Notes under the pieces: generated by a model
What the model was told of the DNA's origin: nothing
The model's input: the letters and a program-made list of their open reading frames with translations, nothing else
Databases searched by the model: none
Shown: positions 6,546-20,895 of the stretch, one piece after another
Numbering within the stretch: the first letter of the stretch is position 1
Layout of the letters: each line of letters starts with the position of its first letter
Assembly: GCA_911728455.2 (NCBI GenBank)
Contig: OU452222.1
Location: forward strand, 14,301,201-14,365,200
DNA from: Marthasterias glacialis
Lineage: Eukaryota; Echinodermata; Asteroidea; Forcipulatida; Asteriidae
Length of the DNA: 64,000 bases
Reading direction: 5' to 3'
Program-made: the position numbers and the translations under genes

Positions 6546-9500
6546 GCCGCCCGCATCCACTGATTCCATGAAAACCACTTTTCAAAAGGGGTCAAAAATT
6601 GAAAATTTCTCACAGGGAGCTCACCCGCCATTTTGGTCAAAAATTTTTTATGCGATTTTATGATAGAAAATGATAGAGTAGATATCACTGAAGAGGGTTT
6701 GTGTGTGGGGAAGGGGTCAATTCGCAATATTTGGGCAAATAGCAATATTTAGGTCAACTCTGACGTCACCAAGATGGCCGGAAAAGCTCGCTAGCTCCCG
6801 AAATAACGCGAGTTGGGACCTCTAGTTTGTTGGACACGTCTCCGGAGAGCCGCCCGCATCCACTGATTCCATGAAAACCACTTTTCAAAAGGGGTCAAAA
6901 ATTGAAAATTTCTCACAGGGAGCTCCCTGTGAGCACCCGCCATTTTGGTCAAAAATTTTTTATGCGATTTTATGATAGAAAATGATAGAGTAGATATCAC
7001 TGAAGAGGGTTTGTGTGTGGGGAAGGGGTCAATTCGCAATATTTGGGCAAATAGCAATATTTAGGTCAACTCTGACGTCACCAAGATGGCCGGAAAAGCT
7101 CGCTAGCTCCCGAAATAACGCGAGTTGGGACCTCTAGTTTGTTGGACACGTCTCCGGAGAGCCGCCCGCATCCACTGATTCCATGAAAACCACTTTTCAA
7201 AAGGGGTCAAAAATTGAAAATTTCTCACAGGGAGCTCCCTGTGAGCACCCGCCATTTTGGTCAAAAAATTTTTATGCGATTTTATGATAGAAAATGATAG
7301 AGTAGATATCACTGAAGAGGGTTTGTGTGTGGGGAAGGGGTCAATTCGCAATATTTGGGCAAATAGCAATATTTAGGTCAACTCTGACGTCACCAAGATG
7401 GCCGGAAAAGCTCGCTAGCTCCCGAAATAACGCGAGTTGGGACCTCTAGTTTGTTGGACACGTCTCCGGAGAGCCGCCCGCATCCACTGATTCCATGAAA
7501 ACCACTTTTCAAAAGGGGTCAAAAATTGAAAATTTCTCACAGGGAGCTCCCTGTGAGCACCCGCCATTTTGGTCAAAAATTTTTTATGCGATTTTATGAT
7601 AGAAAATGATAGAGTAGATATCACTGAAGAGGGTTTGTGTGTGGGGAAGGGGTCAATTCGCAATATTTGGGCAAATAGCAATATTTAGGTCAACTCTGAC
7701 GTCACCAAGATGGCCGGAAAAGCTCGCTAGCTCCCGAAATAACGCGAGTTGGGACCTCTAGTTTGTTGGACACGTCTCCGGAGAGCCGCCCGCATCCACT
7801 GATTCCATGAAAACCACTTTTCAAAAGGGGTCAAAAATTGAAAATTTCTCACAGGGAGCTCCCTGTGAGCACCCGCCATTTTGGTCAAAAAATTTTTATG
7901 CGATTTTATGATAGAAAATGATAGAGTAGATATCACTGAAGAGGGTTTGTGTGTGGGGAAGGGGTCAATTCGCAATATTTGGGCAAATAGCAATATTTAG
8001 GTCAACTCTGACGTCACCAAGATGGCCGGAAAAGCTCGCTAGCTCCCGAAATAACGCGAGTTGGGACCTCTAGTTTGTTGGACACGTCTCCGGAGAGCCG
8101 CCCGCATCCACTGATTCCATGAAAACCACTTTTCAAAAGGGGTCAAAAATTGAAAATTTCTCACAGGGAGCTCCCTGTGAGCACCCGCCATTTTGGTCAA
8201 AAATTTTTTATGCGATTTTATGATAGAAAATGATAGAGTAGATATCACTGAAGAGGGTTTGTGTGTGGGGAAGGGGTCAATTCGCAATATTTGGGCAAAT
8301 AGCAATATTTAGGTCAACTCTGACGTCACCAAGATGGCCGGAAAAGCTCGCTAGCTCCCGAAATAACGCGAGTTGGGACCTCTAGTTTGTTGGACACGTC
8401 TCCGGAGAGCCGCCCGCATCCACTGATTCCATGAAAACCACTTTTCAAAAGGGGTCAAAAATTGAAAATTTCTCACAGGGAGCTCACCCGCCATTTTGGT
8501 CAAAAATTTTTTATGCGATTTTATGATAGAAAATGATAGAGTAGATATCACTGAAGAGGGTTTGTGTGTGGGGAAGGGGTCAATTCGCAATATTTGGGCA
8601 AATAGCAATATTTAGGTCAACTCTGACGTCACCAAGATGGCCGGAAAAGCTCGCTAGCTCCCGAAATAACGCGAGTTGGGACCTCTAGTTTGTTGGACAC
8701 GTCTCCGGAGAGCCGCCCGCATCCACTGATTCCATGAAAACCACTTTTCAAAAGGGGTCAAAAATTGAAAATTTCTCACAGGGAGCTCCCTGTGAGCACC
8801 CGCCATTTTGGTCAAAAAATTTTTATGCGATTTTATGATAGAAAATGATAGAGTAGATATCACTGAAGAGGGTTTGTGTGTGGGGAAGGGGTCAATTCGC
8901 AATATTTGGGCAAATAGCAATATTTAGGTCAACTCTGACGTCACCAAGATGGCCGGAAAAGCTCGCTAGCTCCCGAAATAACGCGAGTTGGGACCTCTAG
9001 TTTGTTGGACACGTCTCCGGAGAGCCGCCCGCATCCACTGATTCCATGAAAACCACTTTTCAAAAGGGGTCAAAAATTGAAAATTTCTCACAGGGAGCTC
9101 ACCCGCCATTTTGGTCAAAAATTTTTTATGCGATTTTATGATAGAAAATGATAGAGTAGATATCACTGAAGAGGGTTTGTGTGTGGGGAAGGGGTCAATT
9201 CGCAATATTTGGGCAAATAGCAATATTTAGGTCAACTCTGACGTCACCAAGATGGCCGGAAAAGCTCGCTAGCTCCCGAAATAACGCGAGTTGGGACCTC
9301 TAGTTTGTTGGACACGTCTCCGGAGAGCCGCCCGCATCCACTGATTCCATGAAAACCACTTTTCAAAAGGGGTCAAAAATTGAAAATTTCTCACAGGGAG
9401 CTCCCTGTGAGCACCCGCCATTTTGGTCAAAAATTTTTTATGCGATTTTATGATAGAAAATGATAGAGTAGATATCACTGAAGAGGGTTTGTGTGTGGGG

Positions 9501-11492
9501 AAGGGGTCAATTCGCAATATTTGGGCAAATAGCAATATTTAGGTCAACTCTGACGTCACCAAGATGGCCGGAAAAGCTCGCTAGCTCCCGAAATAACGCG
9601 AGTTGGGACCTCTAGTTTGTTGGACACGTCTCCGGAGAGCCGCCCGCATCCACTGATTCCATGAAAACCACTTTTCAAAAGGGGTCAAAAATTGAAAATT
9701 TCTCACAGGGAGCTCACCCGCCATTTTGGTCAAAAATTTTTTATGCGATTTTATGATAGAAAATGATAGAGTAGATATCACTGAAGAGGGTTTGTGTGTG
9801 GGGAAGGGGTCAATTCGCAATATTTGGGCAAATAGCAATATTTAGGTCAACTCTGACGTCACCAAGATGGCCGGAAAAGCTCGCTAGCTCCCGAAATAAC
9901 GCGAGTTGGGACCTCTAGTTTGTTGGACACGTCTCCGGAGAGCCGCCCGCATCCACTGATTCCATGAAAACCACTTTTCAAAAGGGGTCAAAAATTGAAA
10001 ATTTCTCACAGGGAGCTCCCTGTGAGCACCCGCCATTTTGGTCAAAAATTTTTTATGCGATTTTATGATAGAAAATGATAGAGTAGATATCACTGAAGAG
10101 GGTTTGTGTGTGGGGAAGGGGTCAATTCGCAATATTTGGGCAAATAGCAATATTTAGGTCAACTCTGACGTCACCAAGATGGCCGGAAAAGCTCGCTAGC
10201 TCCCGAAATAACGCGAGTTGGGACCTCTAGTTTGTTGGACACGTCTCCGGAGAGCCGCCCGCATCCACTGATTCCATGAAAACCACTTTTCAAAAGGGGT
10301 CAAAAATTGAAAATTTCTCACAGGGAGCTCACCCGCCATTTTGGTCAAAAATTTTTTATGCGATTTTATGATAGAAAATGATAGAGTAGATATCACTGAA
10401 GAGGGTTTGTGTGTGGGGAAGGGGTCAATTCGCAATATTTGGGCAAATAGCAATATTTAGGTCAACTCTGACGTCACCAAGATGGCCGGAAAAGCTCGCT
10501 AGCTCCCGAAATAACGCGAGTTGGGACCTCTAGTTTGTTGGACACGTCTCCGGAGAGCCGCCCGCATCCACTGATTCCATGAAAACCACTTTTCAAAAGG
10601 GGTCAAAAATTGAAAATTTCTCACAGGGAGCTCCCTGTGAGCACCCGCCATTTTGGTCAAAAATTTTTTATGCGATTTTATGATAGAAAATGATAGAGTA
10701 GATATCACTGAAGAGGGTTTGTGTGTGGGGAAGGGGTCAATTCGCAATATTTGGGCAAATAGCAATATTTAGGTCAACTCTGACGTCACCAAGATGGCCG
10801 GAAAAGCTCGCTAGCTCCCGAAATAACGCGAGTTGGGACCTCTAGTTTGTTGGACACGTCTCCGGAGAGCCGCCCGCATCCACTGATTCCATGAAAACCA
10901 CTTTTCAAAAGGGGTCAAAAATTGAAAATTTCTCACAGGGAGCTCCCTGTGAGCACCCGCCATTTTGGTCAAAAAATTTTTATGCGATTTTATGATAGAA
11001 AATGATAGAGTAGATATCACTGAAGAGGGTTTGTGTGTGGGGAAGGGGTCAATTCGCAATATTTGGGCAAATAGCAATATTTAGGTCAACTCTGACGTCA
11101 CCAAGATGGCCGGAAAAGCTCGCTAGCTCCCGAAATAACGCGAGTTGGGACCTCTAGTTTGTTGGACACGTCTCCGGAGAGCCGCCCGCATCCACTGATT
11201 CCATGAAAACCACTTTTCAAAAGGGGTCAAAAATTGAAAATTTCTCACAGGGAGCTCCCTGTGAGCACCCGCCATTTTGGTCAAAAATTTTTTATGCGAT
11301 TTTATGATAGAAAATGATAGAGTAGATATCACTGAAGAGGGTTTGTGTGTGGGGAAGGGGTCAATTCGCAATATTTGGGCAAATAGCAATATTTAGGTCA
11401 ACTCTGACGTCACCAAGATGGCCGGAAAAGCTCGCTAGCTCCCGAAATAACGCGAGTTGGGACCTCTAGTTTGTTGGACACGTCTCCGGAGA

Positions 11493-13658
11493 GCCGCCCG
11501 CATCCACTGATTCCATGAAAACCACTTTTCAAAAGGGGTCAAAAATTGAAAATTTCTCACAGGGAGCTCACCCGCCATTTTGGTCAAAAATTTTTTATGC
11601 GATTTTATGATAGAAAATGATAGAGTAGATATCACTGAAGAGGGTTTGTGTGTGGGGAAGGGGTCAATTCGCAATATTTGGGCAAATAGCAATATTTAGG
11701 TCAACTCTGACGTCACCAAGATGGCCGGAAAAGCTCGCTAGCTCCCGAAATAACGCGAGTTGGGACCTCTAGTTTGTTGGACACGTCTCCGGAGAGCCGC
11801 CCGCATCCACTGATTCCATGAAAACCACTTTTCAAAAGGGGTCAAAAATTGAAAATTTCTCACAGGGAGCTCCCTGTGAGCACCCGCCATTTTGGTCAAA
11901 AATTTTTTATGCGATTTTATGATAGAAAATGATAGAGTAGATATCACTGAAGAGGGTTTGTGTGTGGGGAAGGGGTCAATTCGCAATATTTGGGCAAATA
12001 GCAATATTTAGGTCAACTCTGACGTCACCAAGATGGCCGGAAAAGCTCGCTAGCTCCCGAAATAACGCGAGTTGGGACCTCTAGTTTGTTGGACACGTCT
12101 CCGGAGAGCCGCCCGCATCCACTGATTCCATGAAAACCACTTTTCAAAAGGGGTCAAAAATTGAAAATTTCTCACAGGGAGCTCCCTGTGAGCACCCGCC
12201 ATTTTGGTCAAAAAATTTTTATGCGATTTTATGATAGAAAATGATAGAGTAGATATCACTGAAGAGGGTTTGTGTGTGGGGAAGGGGTCAATTCGCAATA
12301 TTTGGGCAAATAGCAATATTTAGGTCAACTCTGACGTCACCAAGATGGCCGGAAAAGCTCGCTAGCTCCCGAAATAACGCGAGTTGGGACCTCTAGTTTG
12401 TTGGACACGTCTCCGGAGAGCCGCCCGCATCCACTGATTCCATGAAAACCACTTTTCAAAAGGGGTCAAAAATTGAAAATTTCTCACAGGGAGCTCCCTG
12501 TGAGCACCCGCCATTTTGGTCAAAAAATTTTTATGCGATTTTATGATAGAAAATGATAGAGTAGATATCACTGAAGAGGGTTTGTGTGTGGGGAAGGGGT
12601 CAATTCGCAATATTTGGGCAAATAGCAATATTTAGGTCAACTCTGACGTCACCAAGATGGCCGGAAAAGCTCGCTAGCTCCCGAAATAACGCGAGTTGGG
12701 ACCTCTAGTTTGTTGGACACGTCTCCGGAGAGCCGCCCGCATCCACTGATTCCATGAAAACCACTTTTCAAAAGGGGTCAAAAATTGAAAATTTCTCACA
12801 GGGAGCTCCCTGTGAGCACCCGCCATTTTGGTCAAAAATTTTTTATGCGATTTTATGATAGAAAATGATAGAGTAGATATCACTGAAGAGGGTTTGTGTG
12901 TGGGGAAGGGGTCAATTCGCAATATTTGGGCAAATAGCAATATTTAGGTCAACTCTGACGTCACCAAGATGGCCGGAAAAGCTCGCTAGCTCCCGAAATA
13001 ACGCGAGTTGGGACCTCTAGTTTGTTGGACACGTCTCCGGAGAGCCGCCCGCATCCACTGATTCCATGAAAACCACTTTTCAAAAGGGGTCAAAAATTGA
13101 AAATTTCTCACAGGGAGCTCACCCGCCATTTTGGTCAAAAATTTTTTATGCGATTTTATGATAGAAAATGATAGAGTAGATATCACTGAAGAGGGTTTGT
13201 GTGTGGGGAAGGGGTCAATTCGCAATATTTGGGCAAATAGCAATATTTAGGTCAACTCTGACGTCACCAAGATGGCCGGAAAAGCTCGCTAGCTCCCGAA
13301 ATAACGCGAGTTGGGACCTCTAGTTTGTTGGACACGTCTCCGGAGAGCCGCCCGCATCCACTGATTCCATGAAAACCACTTTTCAAAAGGGGTCAAAAAT
13401 TGAAAATTTCTCACAGGGAGCTCCCTGTGAGCACCCGCCATTTTGGTCAAAAATTTTTTATGCGATTTTATGATAGAAAATGATAGAGTAGATATCACTG
13501 AAGAGGGTTTGTGTGTGGGGAAGGGGTCAATTCGCAATATTTGGGCAAATAGCAATATTTAGGTCAACTCTGACGTCACCAAGATGGCCGGAAAAGCTCG
13601 CTAGCTCCCGAAATAACGCGAGTTGGGACCTCTAGTTTGTTGGACACGTCTCCGGAGA
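11493..13658. repeat. Duplicated 7-unit block within the array (copy 1, 2,166 bp)
   Basis: The order of unit classes here is 303, A5T6, A6T5, A6T5, A5T6, 303, A5T6. The same seven-unit order recurs at 15504-17669, offset by 4,011 bp. Two adjacent A6T5 units are uncommon in this part of the array, which makes the match more specific. Units on either side of the two blocks differ in class. Confidence 0.6.
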
Positions 13659-15503
13659 GCCGCCCGCATCCACTGATTCCATGAAAACCACTTTTCAAAA
13701 GGGGTCAAAAATTGAAAATTTCTCACAGGGAGCTCACCCGCCATTTTGGTCAAAAAATTTTTATGCGATTTTATGATAGAAAATGATAGAGTAGATATCA
13801 CTGAAGAGGGTTTGTGTGTGGGGAAGGGGTCAATTCGCAATATTTGGGCAAATAGCAATATTTAGGTCAACTCTGACGTCACCAAGATGGCCGGAAAAGC
13901 TCGCTAGCTCCCGAAATAACGCGAGTTGGGACCTCTAGTTTGTTGGACACGTCTCCGGAGAGCCGCCCGCATCCACTGATTCCATGAAAACCACTTTTCA
14001 AAAGGGGTCAAAAATTGAAAATTTCTCACAGGGAGCTCCCTGTGAGCACCCGCCATTTTGGTCAAAAATTTTTTATGCGATTTTATGATAGAAAATGATA
14101 GAGTAGATATCACTGAAGAGGGTTTGTGTGTGGGGAAGGGGTCAATTCGCAATATTTGGGCAAATAGCAATATTTAGGTCAACTCTGACGTCACCAAGAT
14201 GGCCGGAAAAGCTCGCTAGCTCCCGAAATAACGCGAGTTGGGACCTCTAGTTTGTTGGACACGTCTCCGGAGAGCCGCCCGCATCCACTGATTCCATGAA
14301 AACCACTTTTCAAAAGGGGTCAAAAATTGAAAATTTCTCACAGGGAGCTCACCCGCCATTTTGGTCAAAAATTTTTTATGCGATTTTATGATAGAAAATG
14401 ATAGAGTAGATATCACTGAAGAGGGTTTGTGTGTGGGGAAGGGGTCAATTCGCAATATTTGGGCAAATAGCAATATTTAGGTCAACTCTGACGTCACCAA
14501 GATGGCCGGAAAAGCTCGCTAGCTCCCGAAATAACGCGAGTTGGGACCTCTAGTTTGTTGGACACGTCTCCGGAGAGCCGCCCGCATCCACTGATTCCAT
14601 GAAAAGCACTTTTCAAAAGGGGTCAAAAATTGAAAATTTCTCACAGGGAGCTCCCTGTGAGCACCCGCCATTTTGGTCAAAAATTTTTTATGCGATTTTA
14701 TGATAGAAAATGATAGAGTAGATATCACTGAAGAGGGTTTGTGTGTGGGGAAGGGGTCAATTTGCAATATTTGGGCAAATAGCAATATTTAGGTCAACTC
14801 TGACGTCACCAAGATGGCCGGAAAAGCTCGCTAGCTCCCGAAATAACGCGAGTTGGGACCTCTAGTTTGTTGGACACGTCTCCGGAGAGCCGCCCGCATC
14901 CACTGATTCCATGAAAACCACTTTTCAAAAGGGGTCAAAAATTGAAAATTTCTCACAGGGAGCTCACCCGCCATTTTGGTCAAAAATTTTTTATGCGATT
15001 TTATGATAGAAAATGATAGAGTAGATATCACTGAAGAGGGTTTGTGTGTGGGGAAGGGGTCAATTCGCAATATTTGGGCAAATAGCAATATTTAGGTCAA
15101 CTCTGACGTCACCAAGATGGCCGGAAAAGCTCGCTAGCTCCCGAAATAACGCGAGTTGGGACCTCTAGTTTGTTGGACACGTCTCCGGAGAGCCGCTCGC
15201 ATCCACTGATTCCATGAAAACCACTTTTCAAAAGGGGTCAAAAATTGAAAATTTCTCACAGGGAGCTCCCTGTGAGCACCCGCCATTTTGGTCAAAAAAT
15301 TTTTATGCGATTTTATGATAGAAAATGATAGAGTAGATATCACTGAAGAGGGTTTGTGTGTGGGGAAGGGGTCAATTCGCAATATTTGGGCAAATAGCAA
15401 TATTTAGGTCAACTCTGACGTCACCAAGATGGCCGGAAAAGCTCGCTAGCTCCCGAAATAACGCGAGTTGGGACCTCTAGTTTGTTGGACACGTCTCCGG
15501 AGA

Positions 15504-17669
15504 GCCGCCCGCATCCACTGATTCCATGAAAACCACTTTTCAAAAGGGGTCAAAAATTGAAAATTTCTCACAGGGAGCTCACCCGCCATTTTGGTCAAAA
15601 ATTTTTTATGCGATTTTATGATAGAAAATGATAGAGTAGATATCACTGAAGAGGGTTTGTGTGTGGGGAAGGGGTCAATTCGCAATATTTGGGCAAATAG
15701 CAATATTTAGGTCAACTCTGACGTCACCAAGATGGCCGGAAAAGCTCGCTAGCTCCCGAAATAACGCGAGTTGGGACCTCTAGTTTGTTGGACACGTCTC
15801 CGGAGAGCCGCCCGCATCCACTGATTCCATGAAAACCACTTTTCAAAAGGGGTCAAAAATTGAAAATTTCTCACAGGGAGCTCCCTGTGAGCACCCGCCA
15901 TTTTGGTCAAAAATTTTTTATGCGATTTTATGATAGAAAATGATAGAGTAGATATCACTGAAGAGGGTTTGTGTGTGGGGAAGGGGTCAATTCGCAATAT
16001 TTGGGCAAATAGCAATATTTAGGTCAACTCTGACGTCACCAAGATGGCCGGAAAAGCTCGCTAGCTCCCGAAATAACGCGAGTTGGGACCTCTAGTTTGT
16101 TGGACACGTCTCCGGAGAGCCGCCCGCATCCACTGATTCCATGAAAACCACTTTTCAAAAGGGGTCAAAAATTGAAAATTTCTCACAGGGAGCTCCCTGT
16201 GAGCACCCGCCATTTTGGTCAAAAAATTTTTATGCGATTTTATGATAGAAAATGATAGAGTAGATATCACTGAAGAGGGTTTGTGTGTGGGGAAGGGGTC
16301 AATTCGCAATATTTGGGCAAATAGCAATATTTAGGTCAACTCTGACGTCACCAAGATGGCCGGAAAAGCTCGCTAGCTCCCGAAATAACGCGAGTTGGGA
16401 CCTCTAGTTTGTTGGACACGTCTCCGGAGAGCCGCCCGCATCCACTGATTCCATGAAAACCACTTTTCAAAAGGGGTCAAAAATTGAAAATTTCTCACAG
16501 GGAGCTCCCTGTGAGCACCCGCCATTTTGGTCAAAAAATTTTTATGCGATTTTATGATAGAAAATGATAGAGTAGATATCACTGAAGAGGGTTTGTGTGT
16601 GGGGAAGGGGTCAATTCGCAATATTTGGGCAAATAGCAATATTTAGGTCAACTCTGACGTCACCAAGATGGCCGGAAAAGCTCGCTAGCTCCCGAAATAA
16701 CGCGAGTTGGGACCTCTAGTTTGTTGGACACGTCTCCGGAGAGCCGCCCGCATCCACTGATTCCATGAAAACCACTTTTCAAAAGGGGTCAAAAATTGAA
16801 AATTTCTCACAGGGAGCTCCCTGTGAGCACCCGCCATTTTGGTCAAAAATTTTTTATGCGATTTTATGATAGAAAATGATAGAGTAGATATCACTGAAGA
16901 GGGTTTGTGTGTGGGGAAGGGGTCAATTCGCAATATTTGGGCAAATAGCAATATTTAGGTCAACTCTGACGTCACCAAGATGGCCGGAAAAGCTCGCTAG
17001 CTCCCGAAATAACGCGAGTTGGGACCTCTAGTTTGTTGGACACGTCTCCGGAGAGCCGCCCGCATCCACTGATTCCATGAAAACCACTTTTCAAAAGGGG
17101 TCAAAAATTGAAAATTTCTCACAGGGAGCTCACCCGCCATTTTGGTCAAAAATTTTTTATGCGATTTTATGATAGAAAATGATAGAGTAGATATCACTGA
17201 AGAGGGTTTGTGTGTGGGGAAGGGGTCAATTCGCAATATTTGGGCAAATAGCAATATTTAGGTCAACTCTGACGTCACCAAGATGGCCGGAAAAGCTCGC
17301 TAGCTCCCGAAATAACGCGAGTTGGGACCTCTAGTTTGTTGGACACGTCTCCGGAGAGCCGCCCGCATCCACTGATTCCATGAAAACCACTTTTCAAAAG
17401 GGGTCAAAAATTGAAAATTTCTCACAGGGAGCTCCCTGTGAGCACCCGCCATTTTGGTCAAAAATTTTTTATGCGATTTTATGATAGAAAATGATAGAGT
17501 AGATATCACTGAAGAGGGTTTGTGTGTGGGGAAGGGGTCAATTCGCAATATTTGGGCAAATAGCAATATTTAGGTCAACTCTGACGTCACCAAGATGGCC
17601 GGAAAAGCTCGCTAGCTCCCGAAATAACGCGAGTTGGGACCTCTAGTTTGTTGGACACGTCTCCGGAGA
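15504..17669. repeat. Duplicated 7-unit block within the array (copy 2, 2,166 bp)
   Basis: This matches the class order of 11493-13658 exactly in seven consecutive units. Common ancestry by block duplication is the simplest reading, though the identity rests on recurrent class markers rather than on rare mutations. Confidence 0.6.
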
Positions 17670-18605
17670 GCCGCCCGCATCCACTGATTCCATGAAAACC
17701 ACTTTTCAAAAGGGGTCAAAAATTGAAAATTTCTCACAGGGAGCTCCCTGTGAGCACCCGCCATTTTGGTCAAAAAATTTTTATGCGATTTTATGATAGA
17801 AAATGATAGAGTAGATATCACTGAAGAGGGTTTGTGTGTGGGGAAGGGGTCAATTCGCAATATTTGGGCAAATAGCAATATTTAGGTCAACTCTGACGTC
17901 ACCAAGATGGCCGGAAAAGCTCGCTAGCTCCCGAAATAACGCGAGTTGGGACCTCTAGTTTGTTGGACACGTCTCCGGAGAGCCGCCCGCATCCACTGAT
18001 TCCATGAAAACCACTTTTCAAAAGGGGTCAAAAATTGAAAATTTCTCACAGGGAGCTCCCTGTGAGCACCCGCCATTTTGGTCAAAAATTTTTTATGCGA
18101 TTTTATGATAGAAAATGATAGAGTAGATATCACTGAAGAGGGTTTGTGTGTGGGGAAGGGGTGAATTCGCAATATTTGGGCAAATAGCAATATTTAGGTC
18201 AACTCTGACGTCACCAAGATGGCCGGAAAAGCTCGCTAGCTCCCGAAATAACGCGAGTTGGGACCTCTAGTTTGTTGGACACGTCTCCGGAGAGCCGCCC
18301 GCATCCACTGATTCCATGAAAACCACTTTTCAAAAGGGGTCAAAAATTGAAAATTTCTCACAGGGAGCTCCCTGTGAGCACCCGCCATTTTGGTCAAAAA
18401 ATTTTTATGCGATTTTATGATAGAAAATGATAGAGTAGATATCACTGAAGAGGGTTTGTGTGTGGGGAAGGGGTCAATTCGCAATATTTGGGCAAATAGC
18501 AATATTTAGGTCAACTCTGACGTCACCAAGATGGCCGGAAAAGCTCGCTAGCTCCCGAAATAACGCGAGTTGGGACCTCTAGTTTGTTGGACACGTCTCC
18601 GGAGA

Positions 18606-18906
18606 GCCGCCCGCATCCACTGATTCCATGAAAACCACTTTTCAAAAGGGGTCAAAAATTGAAAATTTCTCACAGGGAGCACCCGCCATTTTGGTCAAAA
18701 ATTTTTTATGCGATTTTATGATAGAAAATGATAGAGTAGATATCACTGAAGAGGGTTTGTGTGTGGGGAAGGGGTCAATTCGCAATATTTGGGCAAATAG
18801 CAATATTTAGGTCAACTCTGACGTCACCAAGATGGCCGGAAAAGCTCGCTAGCTCCCGAAATAACGCGAGTTGGGACCTCTAGTTTGTTGGACACGTCTC
18901 CGGAGA
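18606..18906. repeat. 301-bp unit (11-bp palindrome deletion, copy 1)
   Basis: Here GGGAGC runs directly into ACCCGCC, so 11 bp (TCCCTGTGAGC) are missing. The deletion lies between two GAGC tetramers, a 4-bp microhomology. It is independent of the 9-bp deletion. Like the two other 301-bp units it directly follows an A6T5 unit. Confidence 0.9.
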
Positions 18907-19833
18907 GCCGCCCGCATCCACTGATTCCATGAAAACCACTTTTCAAAAGGGGTCAAAAATTGAAAATTTCTCACAGGGAGCTCCCTGTGAGCACCCGCCA
19001 TTTTGGTCAAAAATTTTTTATGCGATTTTATGATAGAAAATGATAGAGTAGATATCACTGAAGAGGGTTTGTGTGTGGGGAAGGGGTCAATTCGCAATAT
19101 TTGGGCAAATAGCAATATTTAGGTCAACTCTGACGTCACCAAGATGGCCGGAAAAGCTCGCTAGCTCCCGAAATAACGCGAGTTGGGACCTCTAGTTTGT
19201 TGGACACGTCTCCGGAGAGCCGCCCGCATCCACTGATTCCATGAAAACCACTTTTCAAAAGGGGTCAAAAATTGAAAATTTCTCACAGGGAGCTCACCCG
19301 CCATTTTGGTCAAAAATTTTTTATGCGATTTTATGATAGAAAATGATAGAGTAGATATCACTGAAGAGGGTTTGTGTGTGGGGAAGGGGTCAATTCGCAA
19401 TATTTGGGCAAATAGCAATATTTAGGTCAACTCTGACGTCACCAAGATGGCCGGAAAAGCTCGCTAGCTCCCGAAATAACGCGAGTTGGGACCTCTAGTT
19501 TGTTGGACACGTCTCCGGAGAGCCGCCCGCATCCACTGATTCCATGAAAACCACTTTTCAAAAGGGGTCAAAAATTGAAAATTTCTCACAGGGAGCTCCC
19601 TGTGAGCACCCGCCATTTTGGTCAAAAAATTTTTATGCGATTTTATGATAGAAAATGATAGAGTAGATATCACTGAAGAGGGTTTGTGTGTGGGGAAGGG
19701 GTCAATTCGCAATATTTGGGCAAATAGCAATATTTAGGTCAACTCTGACGTCACCAAGATGGCCGGAAAAGCTCGCTAGCTCCCGAAATAACGCGAGTTG
19801 GGACCTCTAGTTTGTTGGACACGTCTCCGGAGA

Positions 19834-20134
19834 GCCGCCCGCATCCACTGATTCCATGAAAACCACTTTTCAAAAGGGGTCAAAAATTGAAAATTTCTCA
19901 CAGGGAGCACCCGCCATTTTGGTCAAAAATTTTTTATGCGATTTTATGATAGAAAATGATAGAGTAGATATCACTGAAGAGGGTTTGTGTGTGGGGAAGG
20001 GGTCAATTCGCAATATTTGGGCAAATAGCAATATTTAGGTCAACTCTGACGTCACCAAGATGGCCGGAAAAGCTCGCTAGCTCCCGAAATAACGCGAGTT
20101 GGGACCTTTAGTTTGTTGGACACGTCTCCGGAGA
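19834..20134. repeat. 301-bp unit (copy 2), with the CTTTAG marker
   Basis: It has the same 11-bp deletion as the unit at 18606. It also has a C-to-T change at 20108 (ACCTTTAG instead of ACCTCTAG), shared with the adjoining remnant at 20135 and with the parallel pair at 34588-35034. Confidence 0.9.
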
Positions 20135-20280
20135 GCCGCCCGCATCCACTGATTCGCAATATTTGGGCAAATAGCAATATTTAGGTCAACTCTGACGTCA
20201 CCAAGATGGCCGGAAAAGCTCGCTAGCTCCCGAAATAACGCGAGTTGGGACCTTTAGTTTGTTGGACACGTCTCCGGAGA
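20135..20280. repeat. 146-bp remnant unit (copy 1, 166-bp internal deletion)
   Basis: Unit positions 22-187 are missing: CCACTGATTC joins directly to GCAATATTTG. Both breakpoints carry ATTC in the intact unit, so the deletion is bounded by a 4-bp microhomology. The palindrome, the A-tract and the plus-strand YY1-like site are lost. The CENP-B-like box, the CRE and the minus-strand YY1-like site remain. The CTTTAG marker recurs here at 20254. Confidence 0.93.
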
Positions 20281-20895
20281 GCCGCCCGCATCCACTGATT
20301 CCATGAAAACCACTTTTCAAAAGGGGTCAAAAATTGAAAATTTCTCACAGGGAGCTCCCTGTGAGCACCCGCCATTTTGGTCAAAAATTTTTTATGCGAT
20401 TTTATGATAGAAAATGATAGAGTAGATATCACTGAAGAGGGTTTGTGTGTGGGGAAGGGGTCAATTCGCAATATTTGGGCAAATAGCAATATTTAGGTCA
20501 ACTCTGACGTCACCAAGATGGCCGGAAAAGCTCGCTAGCTCCCGAAATAACGCGAGTTGGGACCTCTAGTTTGTTGGACACGTCTCCGGAGAGCCGCCCG
20601 CATCCACTGATTCCATGAAAACCACTTTTCAAAAGGGGTCAAAAATTGAAAATTTCTCACAGGGAGCTCACCCGCCATTTTGGTCAAAAATTTTTTATGC
20701 GATTTTATGATAGAAAATGATAGAGTAGATATCACTGAAGAGGGTTTGTGTGTGGGGAAGGGGTCAATTCGCAATATTTGGGCAAATAGCAATATTTAGG
20801 TCAACTCTGACGTCACCAAGATGGCCGGAAAAGCTCGCTAGCTCCCGAAATAACGCGAGTTGGGACCTCTAGTTTGTTGGACACGTCTCCGGAGA

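Noticed and set aside
18628..18810. Plus-strand frames of 60-64 codons beginning MKTTFQKGSK (also at 19856, 34610, 59080 and 61889)
   Set aside because: They appear only where an 11-bp deletion or one-base insertion shifts the frame past the usual early stop. That is an indel by-product, not a conserved protein.
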